A stretch of DNA of 50,102 nt from Planctomycetia bacterium (GCA_005776475.1 SXPB01000231.1:1-50102), one strand, 5' to 3'; shown: positions 1 to 10,002, counted from the first letter of the stretch. The notes: generated from the sequence alone by a model not told the origin. Numbers and translations: made by a program.

Positions 1-491
1 CCGCCGGCACCACCGCCGCGGCCGCCAAAGCCGGCCGGCATCGCGCCGCCCGCGCCAGGCGCACCGCCTGGACGCGCCGCGCCCTCTTCGCCGGCGGCAC
101 CTTCGCGCGCCGGCGTCTCGCTCGCGGGCTTGGTGCCCTCCTTCGCCTTCTTGCGCAGGTCGTCGATCTTCTTGTTGCGCTCTTCGACCTTGCTCTTCCC
201 CTGCGTGAACACGACGAAGCGGCCGTCGGCGGTGAAACGCGGGCCGCTGGCGAAGTCATGGCGCCACACCTTGCTGCCGGTCGTTTCCTTGATCTCGAGC
301 ACGCCGTCGCCTTGCTGCGGTTCGATCTGGAACGCGACCCAGCGGCCGTCCTGGGTGTAGGTCGGCGCGCGCAGCGACTTCCACTGGTCGTAGTCGTCGT
401 GGGTTATCGGGCGACGGTCCTGCGCCGCGATGGCGGCAGCAAAGGCGAGGATGGCGGCGACGAACGGAGTGGCGCGGAGCAGTCGGGACAT
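1..491 (-). CDS. N-terminal part of a secreted S9-like (prolyl oligopeptidase/TolB-propeller) peptidase, truncated by the window edge
   Basis: Reverse complement from ATG at 491 reads MSRLLRATPFVAAILAFAAAIAAQDRRPITHDDYDQWKSLRAPTYTQDGRWVAFQIEPQQGDGVLEIKETTGSKVWRHDF...; signal peptide plus propeller-like repeat, no stop before base 1. Confidence 0.7.
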   Translation of the reverse strand, partial: MSRLLRATPFVAAILAFAAAIAAQDRRPITHDDYDQWKSLRAPTYTQDGRWVAFQIEPQQGDGVLEIKETTGSKVWRHDFASGPRFTADGRFVVFTQGKSKVEERNKKIDDLRKKAKEGTKPASETPAREGAAGEEGAARPGGAPGAGGAMPAGFGGRGGGAG

Positions 492-632
492 TGCGAACCT
501 CGGGAAGGGCCGCGGATCGTAGACAGGCAGGCGGCGTTCGTGCTCGCGTGCGGGGCGGGCGACCGTGTCGCGTCTCTGTCACGTTCGCGGTCGGTGGCGG
601 TGGGATCGACGGCATCGGTGGCCCGGCAATCA

Positions 633-1091
633 CTACGGGCCCGATCCGTGCAGCGAGAACCCCGTTTCCGGCGCCCAAACCAGCAGGTCCGGACCGCCGC
701 CCTCCCATCGCACCACCACGCGTCGCTGTAGCAGCTGGCCGAGCCGCTCCAGGAACGTACGCAGGGCGACAAACTCGGATTCGCCCGGCACCTCGGCCGG
801 GTCGAGGTCGAACTCCATTTCATCGACGCCGAAGAACCACAGATGCACGCGCAGGCAACCAACCTGGATGCGCATCGGCCCGCTCTGGGCATGGTCGAAC
901 GTCGCGGCAGCAGACTTCGGCAGCGCGGCGGCAGGGCCGTCTTTACACCACTCGGTTGCGTAGCCCCATTCCGGCAACGCGGCGAGTACCCGTTCCCAGT
1001 CGGCCAGGTTGGTGTCGGCGACGATGATGTCGAGCAGCGCGCCATCGGGCTCGAACGCGGACTGCACCTGGGCCCAATCGACCATGCTCAC
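633..1091 (-). CDS. hypothetical protein, about 152 aa
   Basis: MSMVDWAQVQSAFEPDGALLDIIVADTNLADWERVLAAL...; GTG start overlaps the TGA of the upstream frame (GTGA). Confidence 0.7.
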   Translation of the reverse strand: MSMVDWAQVQSAFEPDGALLDIIVADTNLADWERVLAALPEWGYATEWCKDGPAAALPKSAAATFDHAQSGPMRIQVGCLRVHLWFFGVDEMEFDLDPAEVPGESEFVALRTFLERLGQLLQRRVVVRWEGGGPDLLVWAPETGFSLHGSGP

Positions 1092-1607
1092 TTCCGCGGC
1101 GAGAGGCTGTGCGGATCGGAAGATGCGACGCCGCGTTCCAGCAGTTCGCCGTCGAGCACACGGTACACGTGTGCGAATGGAAGCTGCGGGACCAAGCGGT
1201 CAATCGATGAAGCAACGGTAGGCAACGAGTACGCGATCGTCGGCATCGACGAACACGATGTCGCACCAGCATCCGATGCCTCCGGGGATGGACGCGCCCG
1301 CGAACCGGTCCACAAGACCATGCCAGCAGTGGCTCGGCGCCTGCGGCAACTTCACCCGCGCCGCGGCGAGGGCGAGCTCGGCGAAGCCACTCGGAGCTGG
1401 CTCCGACAACGACCACCGCTCCCACGCGCCGAGACTGCCTTCCGGCAGCGCCCACAGTTGCCCGGCGGGGTAACGCGCGGCGAGCTCGGCGCGGTTGTCG
1501 ATCTCACTGCGGCGGAACCGCTCGGCCGAAGTCGTGCAGGCCGCGGCAACGACCAGGAACCACACCGCGATTCGCCGGCACAGTACTTCCGCAAGTCCGA
1601 TCCGCAT
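1088..1607 (-). CDS. hypothetical lipoprotein-like protein, apparently split over two frames (1200..1607, then 1088..about 1200 in the +1 frame)
   Basis: MRIGLAEVLCRRIAVWFLVVAAACTTSAERF...VLVAYRCFID* continues in the +1 frame as ...RLVPQLPFAHVYRVLDGELLERGVASSDPHSLSPRK*; coding-like GC3 switches frame at the TGA. Confidence 0.55.
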
Positions 1608-1622
1608 CGCTCAGCCTGACGT

Positions 1623-2606
1623 TCAGGCCCGCGCCCAGATCCCCGGCGCGCGCACCAGACACCGCCGTTCCTCGTCCCACAACCGCAGCGACAAGCACTG
1701 CGCGATGGCCCGCGGCCACAACGACGTCGTGCCCGGCTTCTGCAGACCGGGGATCGCCGCCATCGCTTCCGGCAGGCGATAGAACGGGATCTTCGGGTTC
1801 ACGTGGTGCACGTGGTGGTAGCCGATGTTGCCGGTGAACCAGTGCCCCAGCGGCCCCATCATGATGTAACTCGACGACTCGAGCGCCGACCCGACGAAGC
1901 TCCAGCTCTCGCCCGTCGACAGCTGCACGCCGGGGTAGTTGTGCTGCGCGTAGAACAGGTAGGCGCCGAGAGCGCACGCCACCGTCATCGGCACCAGCAC
2001 CAGGAACAGCAAAAGGTCGGGTGCGAACACCGCGAGCAGGGTCACCAGCGCCGCGTGCACCGCGAGAGCGAGCCCCGAATCCGCGTGCCGCTTCGGATCG
2101 ACGCGCAGCGACCGCACGCACATTCCATAGAGGAACACCGTCAGGTAGCCGGTCGCGATCGTCAGCGGGTGGCGCTGGAACACGTAGGCGAGGCGCGTGC
2201 CGGTGCCGGCCCGGGCCCAGGCCGCGCAGGTCATCACCGGGAACGAACCGATGCTGGCGCCGAGAATGCGGCCGACGTTGCGGTGATGGTGGTCGTGTGA
2301 GCGCCGCCAGATGCTGGGCGGGCTCAGCATCAGGACGCCGAACACGTTGGTGAACCAGCGCCACCGCCGCGCCCCGCGCAGGATCGTGCCGTGTTGCACG
2401 TCGTGGTAGACGATGAAGGCGCGCACCAACGTCAGGCCGAACACGATCGAGGCGGCAAGCCGCGCCGGCCACCACGGCATCTGCACGATGGCCGTGGCCA
2501 GGGCGACCAGCACCAGCAGCGTGCTGAGGACGTGCCATCGGGTCCGCCAGGGTTGCTCCTGCGCATAGACCTGGCTGTGGCGGAGAAGCTGTTCTGGGCT
2601 CTGCAT
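1623..2606 (-). CDS. membrane fatty acid desaturase family protein
   Basis: Histidine boxes HDVQH, HDHHHRN and HHVHHVNP with TM helices; start MQSPEQLLRHSQ at 2606. Confidence 0.85.
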   Translation of the reverse strand: MQSPEQLLRHSQVYAQEQPWRTRWHVLSTLLVLVALATAIVQMPWWPARLAASIVFGLTLVRAFIVYHDVQHGTILRGARRWRWFTNVFGVLMLSPPSIWRRSHDHHHRNVGRILGASIGSFPVMTCAAWARAGTGTRLAYVFQRHPLTIATGYLTVFLYGMCVRSLRVDPKRHADSGLALAVHAALVTLLAVFAPDLLLFLVLVPMTVACALGAYLFYAQHNYPGVQLSTGESWSFVGSALESSSYIMMGPLGHWFTGNIGYHHVHHVNPKIPFYRLPEAMAAIPGLQKPGTTSLWPRAIAQCLSLRLWDEERRCLVRAPGIWARA

Positions 2607-2834
2607 CGGCGTCCGTTCGAGGCCTCCAACCGCCAAGCCGAACGGCCCAGCCTGGGCCAAGTCCGCCCAGCCTACCGGTTCGTCGGCTGCAGTCCCACCA
2701 GTTGCTAGCCGGAGTTTGCCGGGGCGGCTGCTGGACTGGCTGCGCAAGAAACGCCGGGGCCGCACGTAGGGAGCACGGAACCTGACCCACACCGGCATCG
2801 GAAACGCCGTTCGTGGTCTCTTACTTCCTCACCG

Positions 2835-5408
2835 ATGGCACCCGAATCGACCGCGGAATTGCTCGCCGAGCTCGGCTGGTTGCGCACCCTGGCGCGCCGG
2901 CTGGTGCGCGACCCCGAGCACGCCGACGACCTCGTCCAGGACGCCTGTGGCCTCGCCCTGCGCCAGCCGGTGCCACCGCGCAGCTGGCGGGCCTGGCTCG
3001 CCACGGTCGTGCCGAACCTGGTGCACGGCCGCCGTCGACTCGACGGGGCGCGACGCCGACGGGAAGCCGCCGTCGCCAGCGCGGGCGGCGCCAGCGCCGA
3101 CACCGCCCACCTGGTCCAGCGCGCCGAACTGCAGCACACCCTCGCCGCCGCCGTGCTGCAGCTCGACGAGCCGTACCGCGCCACGTTGCTGCTGCGGTTC
3201 TTCGACGGCCTGCCGCCGCGTCGCATCGCGCAACGGCTGCAGGTTCCGGTCGCCACCGTGCACAGCCGCCTGCAGCGCGCGCTGCAGCAATTGCGCCAAC
3301 GACTCGATCGCGACTGCGACGGCCGCGAACGCTGGCTCGCCGCGTTCGCCCCCGGGCTCTGGCCCATCCCCACCGTGCCCACAACCCTCGGAATCCTCGC
3401 CATGCAAACGAAGTTGAAGATCCTCGCCGCGGCCGCCGTGGTGGCTTGTTCCGCCCCCTTGTGGTGGCCGGCTTCGTCGCCAGCCGACGATCTGCAGCCG
3501 ATCAGCAAGTCGAACGAACCGGCGCCAGCGGCGGCGCGCGGTGGCGCGGACGAATCGGACTCCGCGGGCATCGCCTCCGCCAACGCCGCGCGCACCGACC
3601 GCACCGGCACGGCTGCCACGCCACCACCGGCGAAGGACGACCTGGCGCTGCGCACCGTCACCGGACGCGTCTGCGACTGCCGCGGCACCCCGGTTGCCGA
3701 CGTTCCGATCGGGACCGCGGCGGCCAACGACAGCGCCGTGCGCAGCGATGCGGGTGGCAACTTCACGTTGGCCACGGCGGCCGACCACATCGACCTCGTT
3801 GCCCTCGGCGATCGCTTCGTCACCGTGCTCAGCGGCAACTGGACCACGACGGCCTCGATCCCACCGGTCGTCGTCGTCGCCGAAGCGATCGCCGTGGGCG
3901 GGCGCGTCGTCGATGCAAACGGCGCCCCGGTGCCCGGCGCGGGCGTGCTGATGCAATTGCCCGAGGACTTCGAGACCCTGTTCCCGCTGCCGCTCGATCG
4001 GTCCGGCCGGGAACGCCAGGCGACGCGGGCCGGCAGCGATGGCACCTTCGCGTTCGCCCGCCTGCCGCGCATCGAGGGCGCTTCGTTGTTGGCGACGGCG
4101 GATGCGTTCGCCCCCACCACGATCGCGCTGCCGATGGCGAACGATAGGAACCTCGCGATCGTGCTGCGCCGCTTCCACTTCGTCGATGGCGAACTGCGCG
4201 GCCGTGTCATCGATCCCGGCGGCGCCCCCGTGGCAGGAGCCCGCGTCGCGATGGGCGTCACTTCGGTTGCGAGCGCCAGTGACGGTACCTTTGCGATCAG
4301 CCTGGTGCGCGCCGGCTGGCCGACGGCGATCACGGCGGCCAAGGCCGGGCATCGGCCGGGGCGTCTCGAGATACCGGGCAATGGCGGCACTGCGCGCGAA
4401 CACTGGCCGGCCGAGATCGTGCTGCGGCTCGGACCGGCACCACGTTCGGTGCGTGGCCGCGTCAGCGACCAGAACGGGCGCGGCATCGCCAAGGCGGAGG
4501 TGTGGATCAGCGATCCGACGCCGCTCGGCATCGCCGCAGTGCTGCCGCTGCACACGGAGTACCTGATCGCCGGTGGCGAAGTGCCCCCGCAAGCGGCGCG
4601 CATGCGGGTGCCGGACGCGGACGAGCCGACGCGCGACGGCAACTTCATGGACCAGGCGAGCAGCAAGGTGACGCCGAGTGCGTGCTGGTTCTTCGTGACC
4701 ACCGACGACCAGGGCGCCTTCGAGCTCGGCGGCCTGCTCGACCGCAGCTACACGCTGAAGGCTCTCGATCCCAGCAGCGGCCTGTTCGGCGAAGTGACGA
4801 ACGTCGTCGGCGACACGTTCCGCGACATCACGATCGTGCGCGACGTGTGGCCGGTGCTGCGCGGCCGCATCGTGTCGCTGCGCGGTGAGCCGCTGGCCGG
4901 CGTGCGCGTGCAACAGCATGTGGTCGCGTTCAAGAACCGGGCCCGGGTGCCGGGCGGCGAGTTCGAAGGCACGGCGCTGCGCGAAGGAGCGACGGCGACC
5001 ACCGGCGCCGACGGCACGTTCGAGCTGCGCGACATCGGGCGCCAGCACGTTGCGTTCGCACTGTCTGGCGACACGATCCTGCCCACCAGCAAGCTGGGCA
5101 AGGACATCGCCGATCCCCTGCAGAGCACGTGGGTGGCGGAGGCGCGCTGCCACGTCGATGTCACGCTGGCCAATCCCGACGAAGGCGACGAAGTCGCCTG
5201 CTTCGATGCCGAGGGCAAGCAGCTCGACATCGCGGTGCTGCGGCGCAACAGCAACTCGTTCTTGACTGAACTCAAACTGCACGCCGGGCGCAGCGGCCTG
5301 TTCGTCGTCGGCGAACGCGCCGCGAAGCTGGTGCTGCTGCGCGGCGGGCAACCGGTGCGCACGATCCCGTTCACGCCGGATCCGAAGCAGGCGACGACGC
5401 TGCAGTGA
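2835..5408 (+). CDS. ECF-type RNA polymerase sigma factor fused to a TM segment and carboxypeptidase regulatory-like (CarboxypepD_reg) repeats
   Basis: N-term RLVRDPEHADDLVQDACGLAL... and LPPRRIAQRLQVPVATVHSRLQRALQQLRQRL (sigma-70 regions 2 and 4); hydrophobic MQTKLKILAAAAVVACSAPLWW; then repeats such as GRVVDANGAPVPGAGV, GRVIDPGGAPVAGARV, GRIVSLRGEPLAGVRV. Confidence 0.85.
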   Translation: MAPESTAELLAELGWLRTLARRLVRDPEHADDLVQDACGLALRQPVPPRSWRAWLATVVPNLVHGRRRLDGARRRREAAVASAGGASADTAHLVQRAELQHTLAAAVLQLDEPYRATLLLRFFDGLPPRRIAQRLQVPVATVHSRLQRALQQLRQRLDRDCDGRERWLAAFAPGLWPIPTVPTTLGILAMQTKLKILAAAAVVACSAPLWWPASSPADDLQPISKSNEPAPAAARGGADESDSAGIASANAARTDRTGTAATPPPAKDDLALRTVTGRVCDCRGTPVADVPIGTAAANDSAVRSDAGGNFTLATAADHIDLVALGDRFVTVLSGNWTTTASIPPVVVVAEAIAVGGRVVDANGAPVPGAGVLMQLPEDFETLFPLPLDRSGRERQATRAGSDGTFAFARLPRIEGASLLATADAFAPTTIALPMANDRNLAIVLRRFHFVDGELRGRVIDPGGAPVAGARVAMGVTSVASASDGTFAISLVRAGWPTAITAAKAGHRPGRLEIPGNGGTAREHWPAEIVLRLGPAPRSVRGRVSDQNGRGIAKAEVWISDPTPLGIAAVLPLHTEYLIAGGEVPPQAARMRVPDADEPTRDGNFMDQASSKVTPSACWFFVTTDDQGAFELGGLLDRSYTLKALDPSSGLFGEVTNVVGDTFRDITIVRDVWPVLRGRIVSLRGEPLAGVRVQQHVVAFKNRARVPGGEFEGTALREGATATTGADGTFELRDIGRQHVAFALSGDTILPTSKLGKDIADPLQSTWVAEARCHVDVTLANPDEGDEVACFDAEGKQLDIAVLRRNSNSFLTELKLHAGRSGLFVVGERAAKLVLLRGGQPVRTIPFTPDPKQATTLQ

Positions 5409-5434
5409 CGCAGCGCCAGCCGCGGCTCATTTCG

Positions 5435-5767
5435 TCACGGCTTCGGCGCGTCCACCGCCCGCAACAACTCCGCGTGCGAAGGCAGCCCCCACTTCGCGCG
5501 TTCGCTGTCCGTCGTCGCGGCTTCGCATTCCCACAGGACGCGGCGCCCTTCGCGCACGACGACCTGCGTGCCGAACTTCTGCGGGCGACCCGCCAGCATG
5601 CGCAACCGGTCGAACGCGCACGCTGCCAGCGGCCGCGCGGCCGGAGTGGTTGCCATCGCTGCCAACGCCAGCGTCTGCGCCCGCTCGACGTCGACCACCG
5701 ACTCGCTCGCGAGCAACGCCCGGATCGCCGCGAGACCGTCCGCGTTCGCATCGCCGTTCGCGCTCAT
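5435..5767 (-). CDS. hypothetical protein, 110 aa
   Basis: MSANGDANADGLAAIRALLASESVVDVERAQTLALAAM...; start overlaps upstream stop as ATGA (5764-5767). Confidence 0.65.
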   Translation of the reverse strand: MSANGDANADGLAAIRALLASESVVDVERAQTLALAAMATTPAARPLAACAFDRLRMLAGRPQKFGTQVVVREGRRVLWECEAATTDSERAKWGLPSHAELLRAVDAPKP

Positions 5768-7314
5768 GGCAGCGGCAGCAGCGTCTGCGCCAGTTTGGCG
5801 GCGACTGCGGCGGGCACGTCGCCTTCCGCGGCTGTGACCAGGGCGACGCCGGCCGTGGCAGCGGCCTGCACTTCGGCCAGCAACGGCGCCGCGAGCCCCT
5901 GCGCGCGGCCATACCGCGAATGCCTCGCGTCGACGAACAGCACGAGCTTCGTGCCGGCCTGCGCGCAGTGGGCCTTCGCCGCAGCCAGCGTCTCCCGCAG
6001 TCTCGCCGGCGTCGTCTGCTGCCGGTTTCCCGTGGCTGCACCGCCTTCGTCGGCAGCAATGCCGAGCACGATCGCTTCCGGCCGCCACGCGGTGTAGCAG
6101 GTCGAGAACAGCCGCCACTGCTGCACCACATCCGCGTCTTCCGTTTGCGGACACGGCACGCTCACCGGCCCTTTCGTCGCGGTGCGCAACTTCGATTCGA
6201 GCAACGGTTCTAGATGCGGCTCGCCCCACGCCGAGTTGTCGTAGAGGAACTTGCCGCCGAGCAGGAACACGCGCTTGCCGGCGGCGCCGATGTCGTGCAG
6301 CCCGCGCGGTCCACCGACCAGTTGGCCGTACGCCTCGCTGATCTGCTTGCCGGCCTTGGTTCCGAACAAGGCATCGACGACCGGGTCGTCGCGTTGGAGC
6401 GTTCGTTGGGCGGGACTGACCAGCAAGGCGACACCGAACAGGAGGAGCAGCAGCCGCCACGACGTGCAGTAGGAAAAGCCCAGTGCGACCAGGGCGGCGA
6501 GCAGGGCCGCCAACGCCGCCGGATCCGGAAAGCCGAGTTCGCCGTCGTACTCGCGCACGATCAGCCACGTCATCAGCGGCACCACGAACCCACGTGGCCA
6601 ATGCCCGAAGGCGCGGGCCGCAGCCAGCACCACCAGCGCGAACACGACGCCGAGCGAACTCCAGAAAGCGCGCGACCAGCGCCACGCCTGCGCCAGTCCA
6701 CGATGCTTCACATCCAACGAGTAGACGACCGCCTTGCCGCCCTTCACGACCAGCGTCGTCGAGCCGTAGACATCGTCAGTGCGGAACCACTGCGTCGTGC
6801 GGCCGGCCACGTTGGCGCGCACCAGGTTGCCGCGCGCTTCGATCCAGACCGTCGCGCGCAACCCCGGCGCCAACGACAACCCGCCGCCGCGCGGGGCGAC
6901 CAACGCCTCGTCGCGCGAACGCCACGCCGGCCCGTCGTGGGCGGTGGTCATGCGCAACACGCTGAAGCGCCCCTGGAACTGCAGCAACTGCTGGTCCACC
7001 AGCCGCGGCTCGACCTGGCGCACCAGCACGTCGAGATCGGTGCCTTCGCCGAGTTCGACTTCCATCGACAGATCGAAGTCGCCGTAGAGCTCGAGCAGCT
7101 TGCACCACTTCGCCTCGCGCACTTCGAGCGGCTTGTCGACGGGGCGCGCCAGATGGAAGTCGCCCTGGTGCAGCGCCAGCGACCGCAACCCGGGTGGCAC
7201 CATGCCACCGACAAGCCAGCCGGCAACGGCACCGCAGAACAAGAACCAGGCGATCGCAAGCGTGGACAGTCGCATCGGCAGCGGGATCCTATGCCTTCGC
7301 ATCGCCGCGGTCAC
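5764..7314 (-). CDS. multi-TM membrane protein with C-terminal SGNH-hydrolase-like region
   Basis: Hydrophobic N-term and central TM helices; C-term GKRVFLLGGKFLYDNSAWGEPHLEPLLES...VLFVDARHSRYGRAQGL; true start may be MRLSTLAIAWFLF. Confidence 0.7.
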   Translation of the reverse strand: MTAAMRRHRIPLPMRLSTLAIAWFLFCGAVAGWLVGGMVPPGLRSLALHQGDFHLARPVDKPLEVREAKWCKLLELYGDFDLSMEVELGEGTDLDVLVRQVEPRLVDQQLLQFQGRFSVLRMTTAHDGPAWRSRDEALVAPRGGGLSLAPGLRATVWIEARGNLVRANVAGRTTQWFRTDDVYGSTTLVVKGGKAVVYSLDVKHRGLAQAWRWSRAFWSSLGVVFALVVLAAARAFGHWPRGFVVPLMTWLIVREYDGELGFPDPAALAALLAALVALGFSYCTSWRLLLLLFGVALLVSPAQRTLQRDDPVVDALFGTKAGKQISEAYGQLVGGPRGLHDIGAAGKRVFLLGGKFLYDNSAWGEPHLEPLLESKLRTATKGPVSVPCPQTEDADVVQQWRLFSTCYTAWRPEAIVLGIAADEGGAATGNRQQTTPARLRETLAAAKAHCAQAGTKLVLFVDARHSRYGRAQGLAAPLLAEVQAAATAGVALVTAAEGDVPAAVAAKLAQTLLPLP

Positions 7315-7358
7315 CGTGACGCTGGCGCGCGCGCCGCCAGGAACCTACCGTTCGCAAC

Positions 7359-8474
7359 GTGACTGCCCGTGAGTGGATCGTCGATCGTGCCGTCGTGCCG
7401 GACACCGTTCTGGCCGGAACGCGCATCGCTGCGAGCGACGGCCGCATCACCGCGATCGATCGCCAGGCCGCGGCGCCGGCTGCCGTGCGGCTGCGCGGCA
7501 CCTTGCTGCCGGGTTTCGTCGACCTGCAGGTGAACGGCGCGGGCGGTCGCAGCGTCGATGAAGGCACCGACGACGCGCTCGACACCGTGGCGGCGGCGGT
7601 CGCGAAGGGTGGCGCGGTCGCGTTCCTGCCGACGCTGATCACCGCACCGTGGGATCGGCTGCTGGCCCAGGTCGAAACGGTTGCGAAGTGGATCGAACGT
7701 TGGCGCGGGCAGGGCGCCGAGCCGCTGGGCCTGCATCTCGAGGGCCCGTTCCTGCAGGCGCCAGGCGCGCACGACGCGAACTGCTTCGTCGATGCGACGC
7801 CGGCCCGACTCGAGGCCCTGCTGGCCGCGGCGCGCGGCAAGCTGAAGCTCGTCACGCTGGCCCATGCCCGCCCCGGCGCTGCCGCGGCTACCGTGAAACT
7901 GGTGGCGGCCGGCGTCACCGTCGCCCTCGGGCACTGCGATCGCAGCGAAGGCTTCTCCGCGTGCGTCGATGCCGGCGCGCGCGCCGTGACGCACCTGTTC
8001 AACGTGATGGGCCCGCTGCACCACCGCGACGTCGGCACGGCGGGATTGGCGCTCGACGACGCACGCGTGGCGTGCCCGCTGATCGTCGATGGCGTGCACG
8101 TCGCTCCGGCGATGGTGCGCAACGCGTTCCGCATCCTCGGTCCGGATCGCTGCGTGCTCGTCAGCGACGCCGTCGGTGCCGCCGGCATGCCGGACGGCGA
8201 CTACACGTTGAGCGGCATCCGTGTGGCGGCGAAGGACGGCGTCGTGCGCGACAGCAAGGGCTCGCTGGCGGGCTCGGCGCTGACGATGGCGCTGGCCGCG
8301 CGCAACTTCCTGCAGTTCGTGCCGCAGGCGGGGCCGTGGACGCTGGCGCGCGCGGCCGCGACCAATCCGGCGGGCCTGGTCGGGGCGGCGCACCTGGGGA
8401 CCCTGGCCATCGGCAAGCGCGCGGCGTTCACGCTGCTCGGCGACGACGGTTCGATCACGGCGATCCTGCCCTGA
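7359..8474 (+). CDS. nagA: N-acetylglucosamine-6-phosphate deacetylase
   Basis: LLPGFVDLQVNGAGG, GLHLEGPFLQAPGAH, ALGHCDRSE, THLFNVMGPLHHRDVG, VLVSDAVGAAGMPDGDY. Confidence 0.9.
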   Translation: MTAREWIVDRAVVPDTVLAGTRIAASDGRITAIDRQAAAPAAVRLRGTLLPGFVDLQVNGAGGRSVDEGTDDALDTVAAAVAKGGAVAFLPTLITAPWDRLLAQVETVAKWIERWRGQGAEPLGLHLEGPFLQAPGAHDANCFVDATPARLEALLAAARGKLKLVTLAHARPGAAAATVKLVAAGVTVALGHCDRSEGFSACVDAGARAVTHLFNVMGPLHHRDVGTAGLALDDARVACPLIVDGVHVAPAMVRNAFRILGPDRCVLVSDAVGAAGMPDGDYTLSGIRVAAKDGVVRDSKGSLAGSALTMALAARNFLQFVPQAGPWTLARAAATNPAGLVGAAHLGTLAIGKRAAFTLLGDDGSITAILP

Positions 8475-10002
8475 TCCCGCCGCAGAGCACATCGACTTCG
8501 GCAACGAGCGCAGCGATCGTCGCCTCCACGTCGTCGTCGACCGGCCAGCGGCGGGCGCGCAGGAAGTGGGCGTGGGCGGCGCGCAGGCACGCCGGCTGCA
8601 GGCACGGGCCGCGCACATCACACAGCCGGCGCAGCATCACGTCGGCGAACGTGCACGCCGCTTCGTGTTCGATCGCCGTGTGCACCTCGGCCGCCAGGAA
8701 CGGCCGGTGCGGGCACAACGGCGCCGCCAGTTCAGGGTGGGCGCGGATCACCTCGCGCACGAGCCCGATGCGACCGCCGTGCCGCCACCACAACGGTTCG
8801 GTGACTTCGCGCGGCCCATCGCCGCCGGGCAACGCCAGCGTGCGCGACGGTGACGGCGACGTGTGGCGGAACAGCGCGTTGACGACGCGTTCGCCGAGCG
8901 CGCGATGCGTCGTCAGCTTGCCGCCGACCACCGTGTGCAGCGACATGCCATCGATCGCGAGCCGTTCCTCGACCACGAACGCTTCGCGGTTCGCCTTGCC
9001 GGGCGGCCCCTGCCCAGCCGGAAGCGCCCGCCAGCCCGTGTAGCCGAACTGCACGTCGTCGCGCGTCGGCGCCGGATCGAGCAGATGGCGCAGCGCGCCG
9101 AGCAGGTAATCGACATCGGCCGCCGGCGGCCCCGTCTCGGTGCCAGCGAGCGCATCGTCGACGTCGGTGGTGCCGCACAGGGTTCCGCCGTCGTGCGGAA
9201 TCACGAACTGGATGCGCTGGTCGGGCAGGAACGCCGCCAGGGCGAGTTCGCCGCGGCGCGCCCGCAACACGAGGTGACTGCCGCGCGTCGTGCGCACGAG
9301 CGGAACCGCCGCGATGCCGAGCGCCGTGCGCACGGCATCGACGGCCGGACCGGCCGCGTTGACGACCTTCGCCGCCTGCACGACCACGTCGACGCCGGTG
9401 AGAGCATCGACGAGCCGCACGCCGCCGCCGGCGATGCCCGCGACGCGACAGTGCGTGACCACCATCGCCCCGGCCGCGAGCGCGCCGAGCACGTTGGCCA
9501 CCGTGAGCCGCGCATCCTGCGTCGCCGCATCGAAGAACAGCAGCCCCGACTGCAGGCCCGCGGCACGCAGCCCCGGGAATGCCCGCAACGACGCGTCGGC
9601 GGACAACGCCCGCGGCCGCGGCAACGTGCTGCGGCCGGCGAGCCACGAATACAGCCAGGTCCCCAGCCGCATCGCCCAGGGCCCCGGCGTGCCGCCGCGG
9701 AAGAACGGCATCAGCATCGGCAACGGTCGCACCAGGTGCGGCACCGTGCGCAGCAGCCGTTCGCGTTCGTGCAACGCTTCGCGCACCAGGTGGAAGTGGC
9801 GATTCTGCAGATAGCGCAAGCCGCCGTGCACCAGCTGCGAACTGCGCGAGCTGGTGCCCGCGGCGATGTCGCGCGCCTCGACGAGCAACACCGCATGGCC
9901 GCGCAGGGCCGCTTCGCGAGCGATCGCCGCCCCCTGGATGCCGGCCCCGACCACGACGAGGTCGAAGCGAGCTCCCTGCAGCGTCGTTGGATCCGTTCGC
10001 AC
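8455..10002 (-). CDS. glpD: glycerol-3-phosphate dehydrogenase/oxidase
   Basis: DLVVVGAGIQGAAIAREAALRGHAVLLVEARDIAAGTSSRSSQLVHGGLRYLQ, VVGGKLTTHRALGERVV. Confidence 0.9.
   Translation of the reverse strand: MRTDPTTLQGARFDLVVVGAGIQGAAIAREAALRGHAVLLVEARDIAAGTSSRSSQLVHGGLRYLQNRHFHLVREALHERERLLRTVPHLVRPLPMLMPFFRGGTPGPWAMRLGTWLYSWLAGRSTLPRPRALSADASLRAFPGLRAAGLQSGLLFFDAATQDARLTVANVLGALAAGAMVVTHCRVAGIAGGGVRLVDALTGVDVVVQAAKVVNAAGPAVDAVRTALGIAAVPLVRTTRGSHLVLRARRGELALAAFLPDQRIQFVIPHDGGTLCGTTDVDDALAGTETGPPAADVDYLLGALRHLLDPAPTRDDVQFGYTGWRALPAGQGPPGKANREAFVVEERLAIDGMSLHTVVGGKLTTHRALGERVVNALFRHTSPSPSRTLALPGGDGPREVTEPLWWRHGGRIGLVREVIRAHPELAAPLCPHRPFLAAEVHTAIEHEAACTFADVMLRRLCDVRGPCLQPACLRAAHAHFLRARRWPVDDDVEATIAALVAEVDVLCGGIRAGSP

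Noticed and set aside
2829-5351. 840-aa antisense ORF opposite the sigma/CarboxypepD_reg gene (and many similar long mirror ORFs)
   Set aside because: Composition is Arg/Ala/Gly/His-rich and domain-free, a by-product of high GC; the plus strand has recognisable domains
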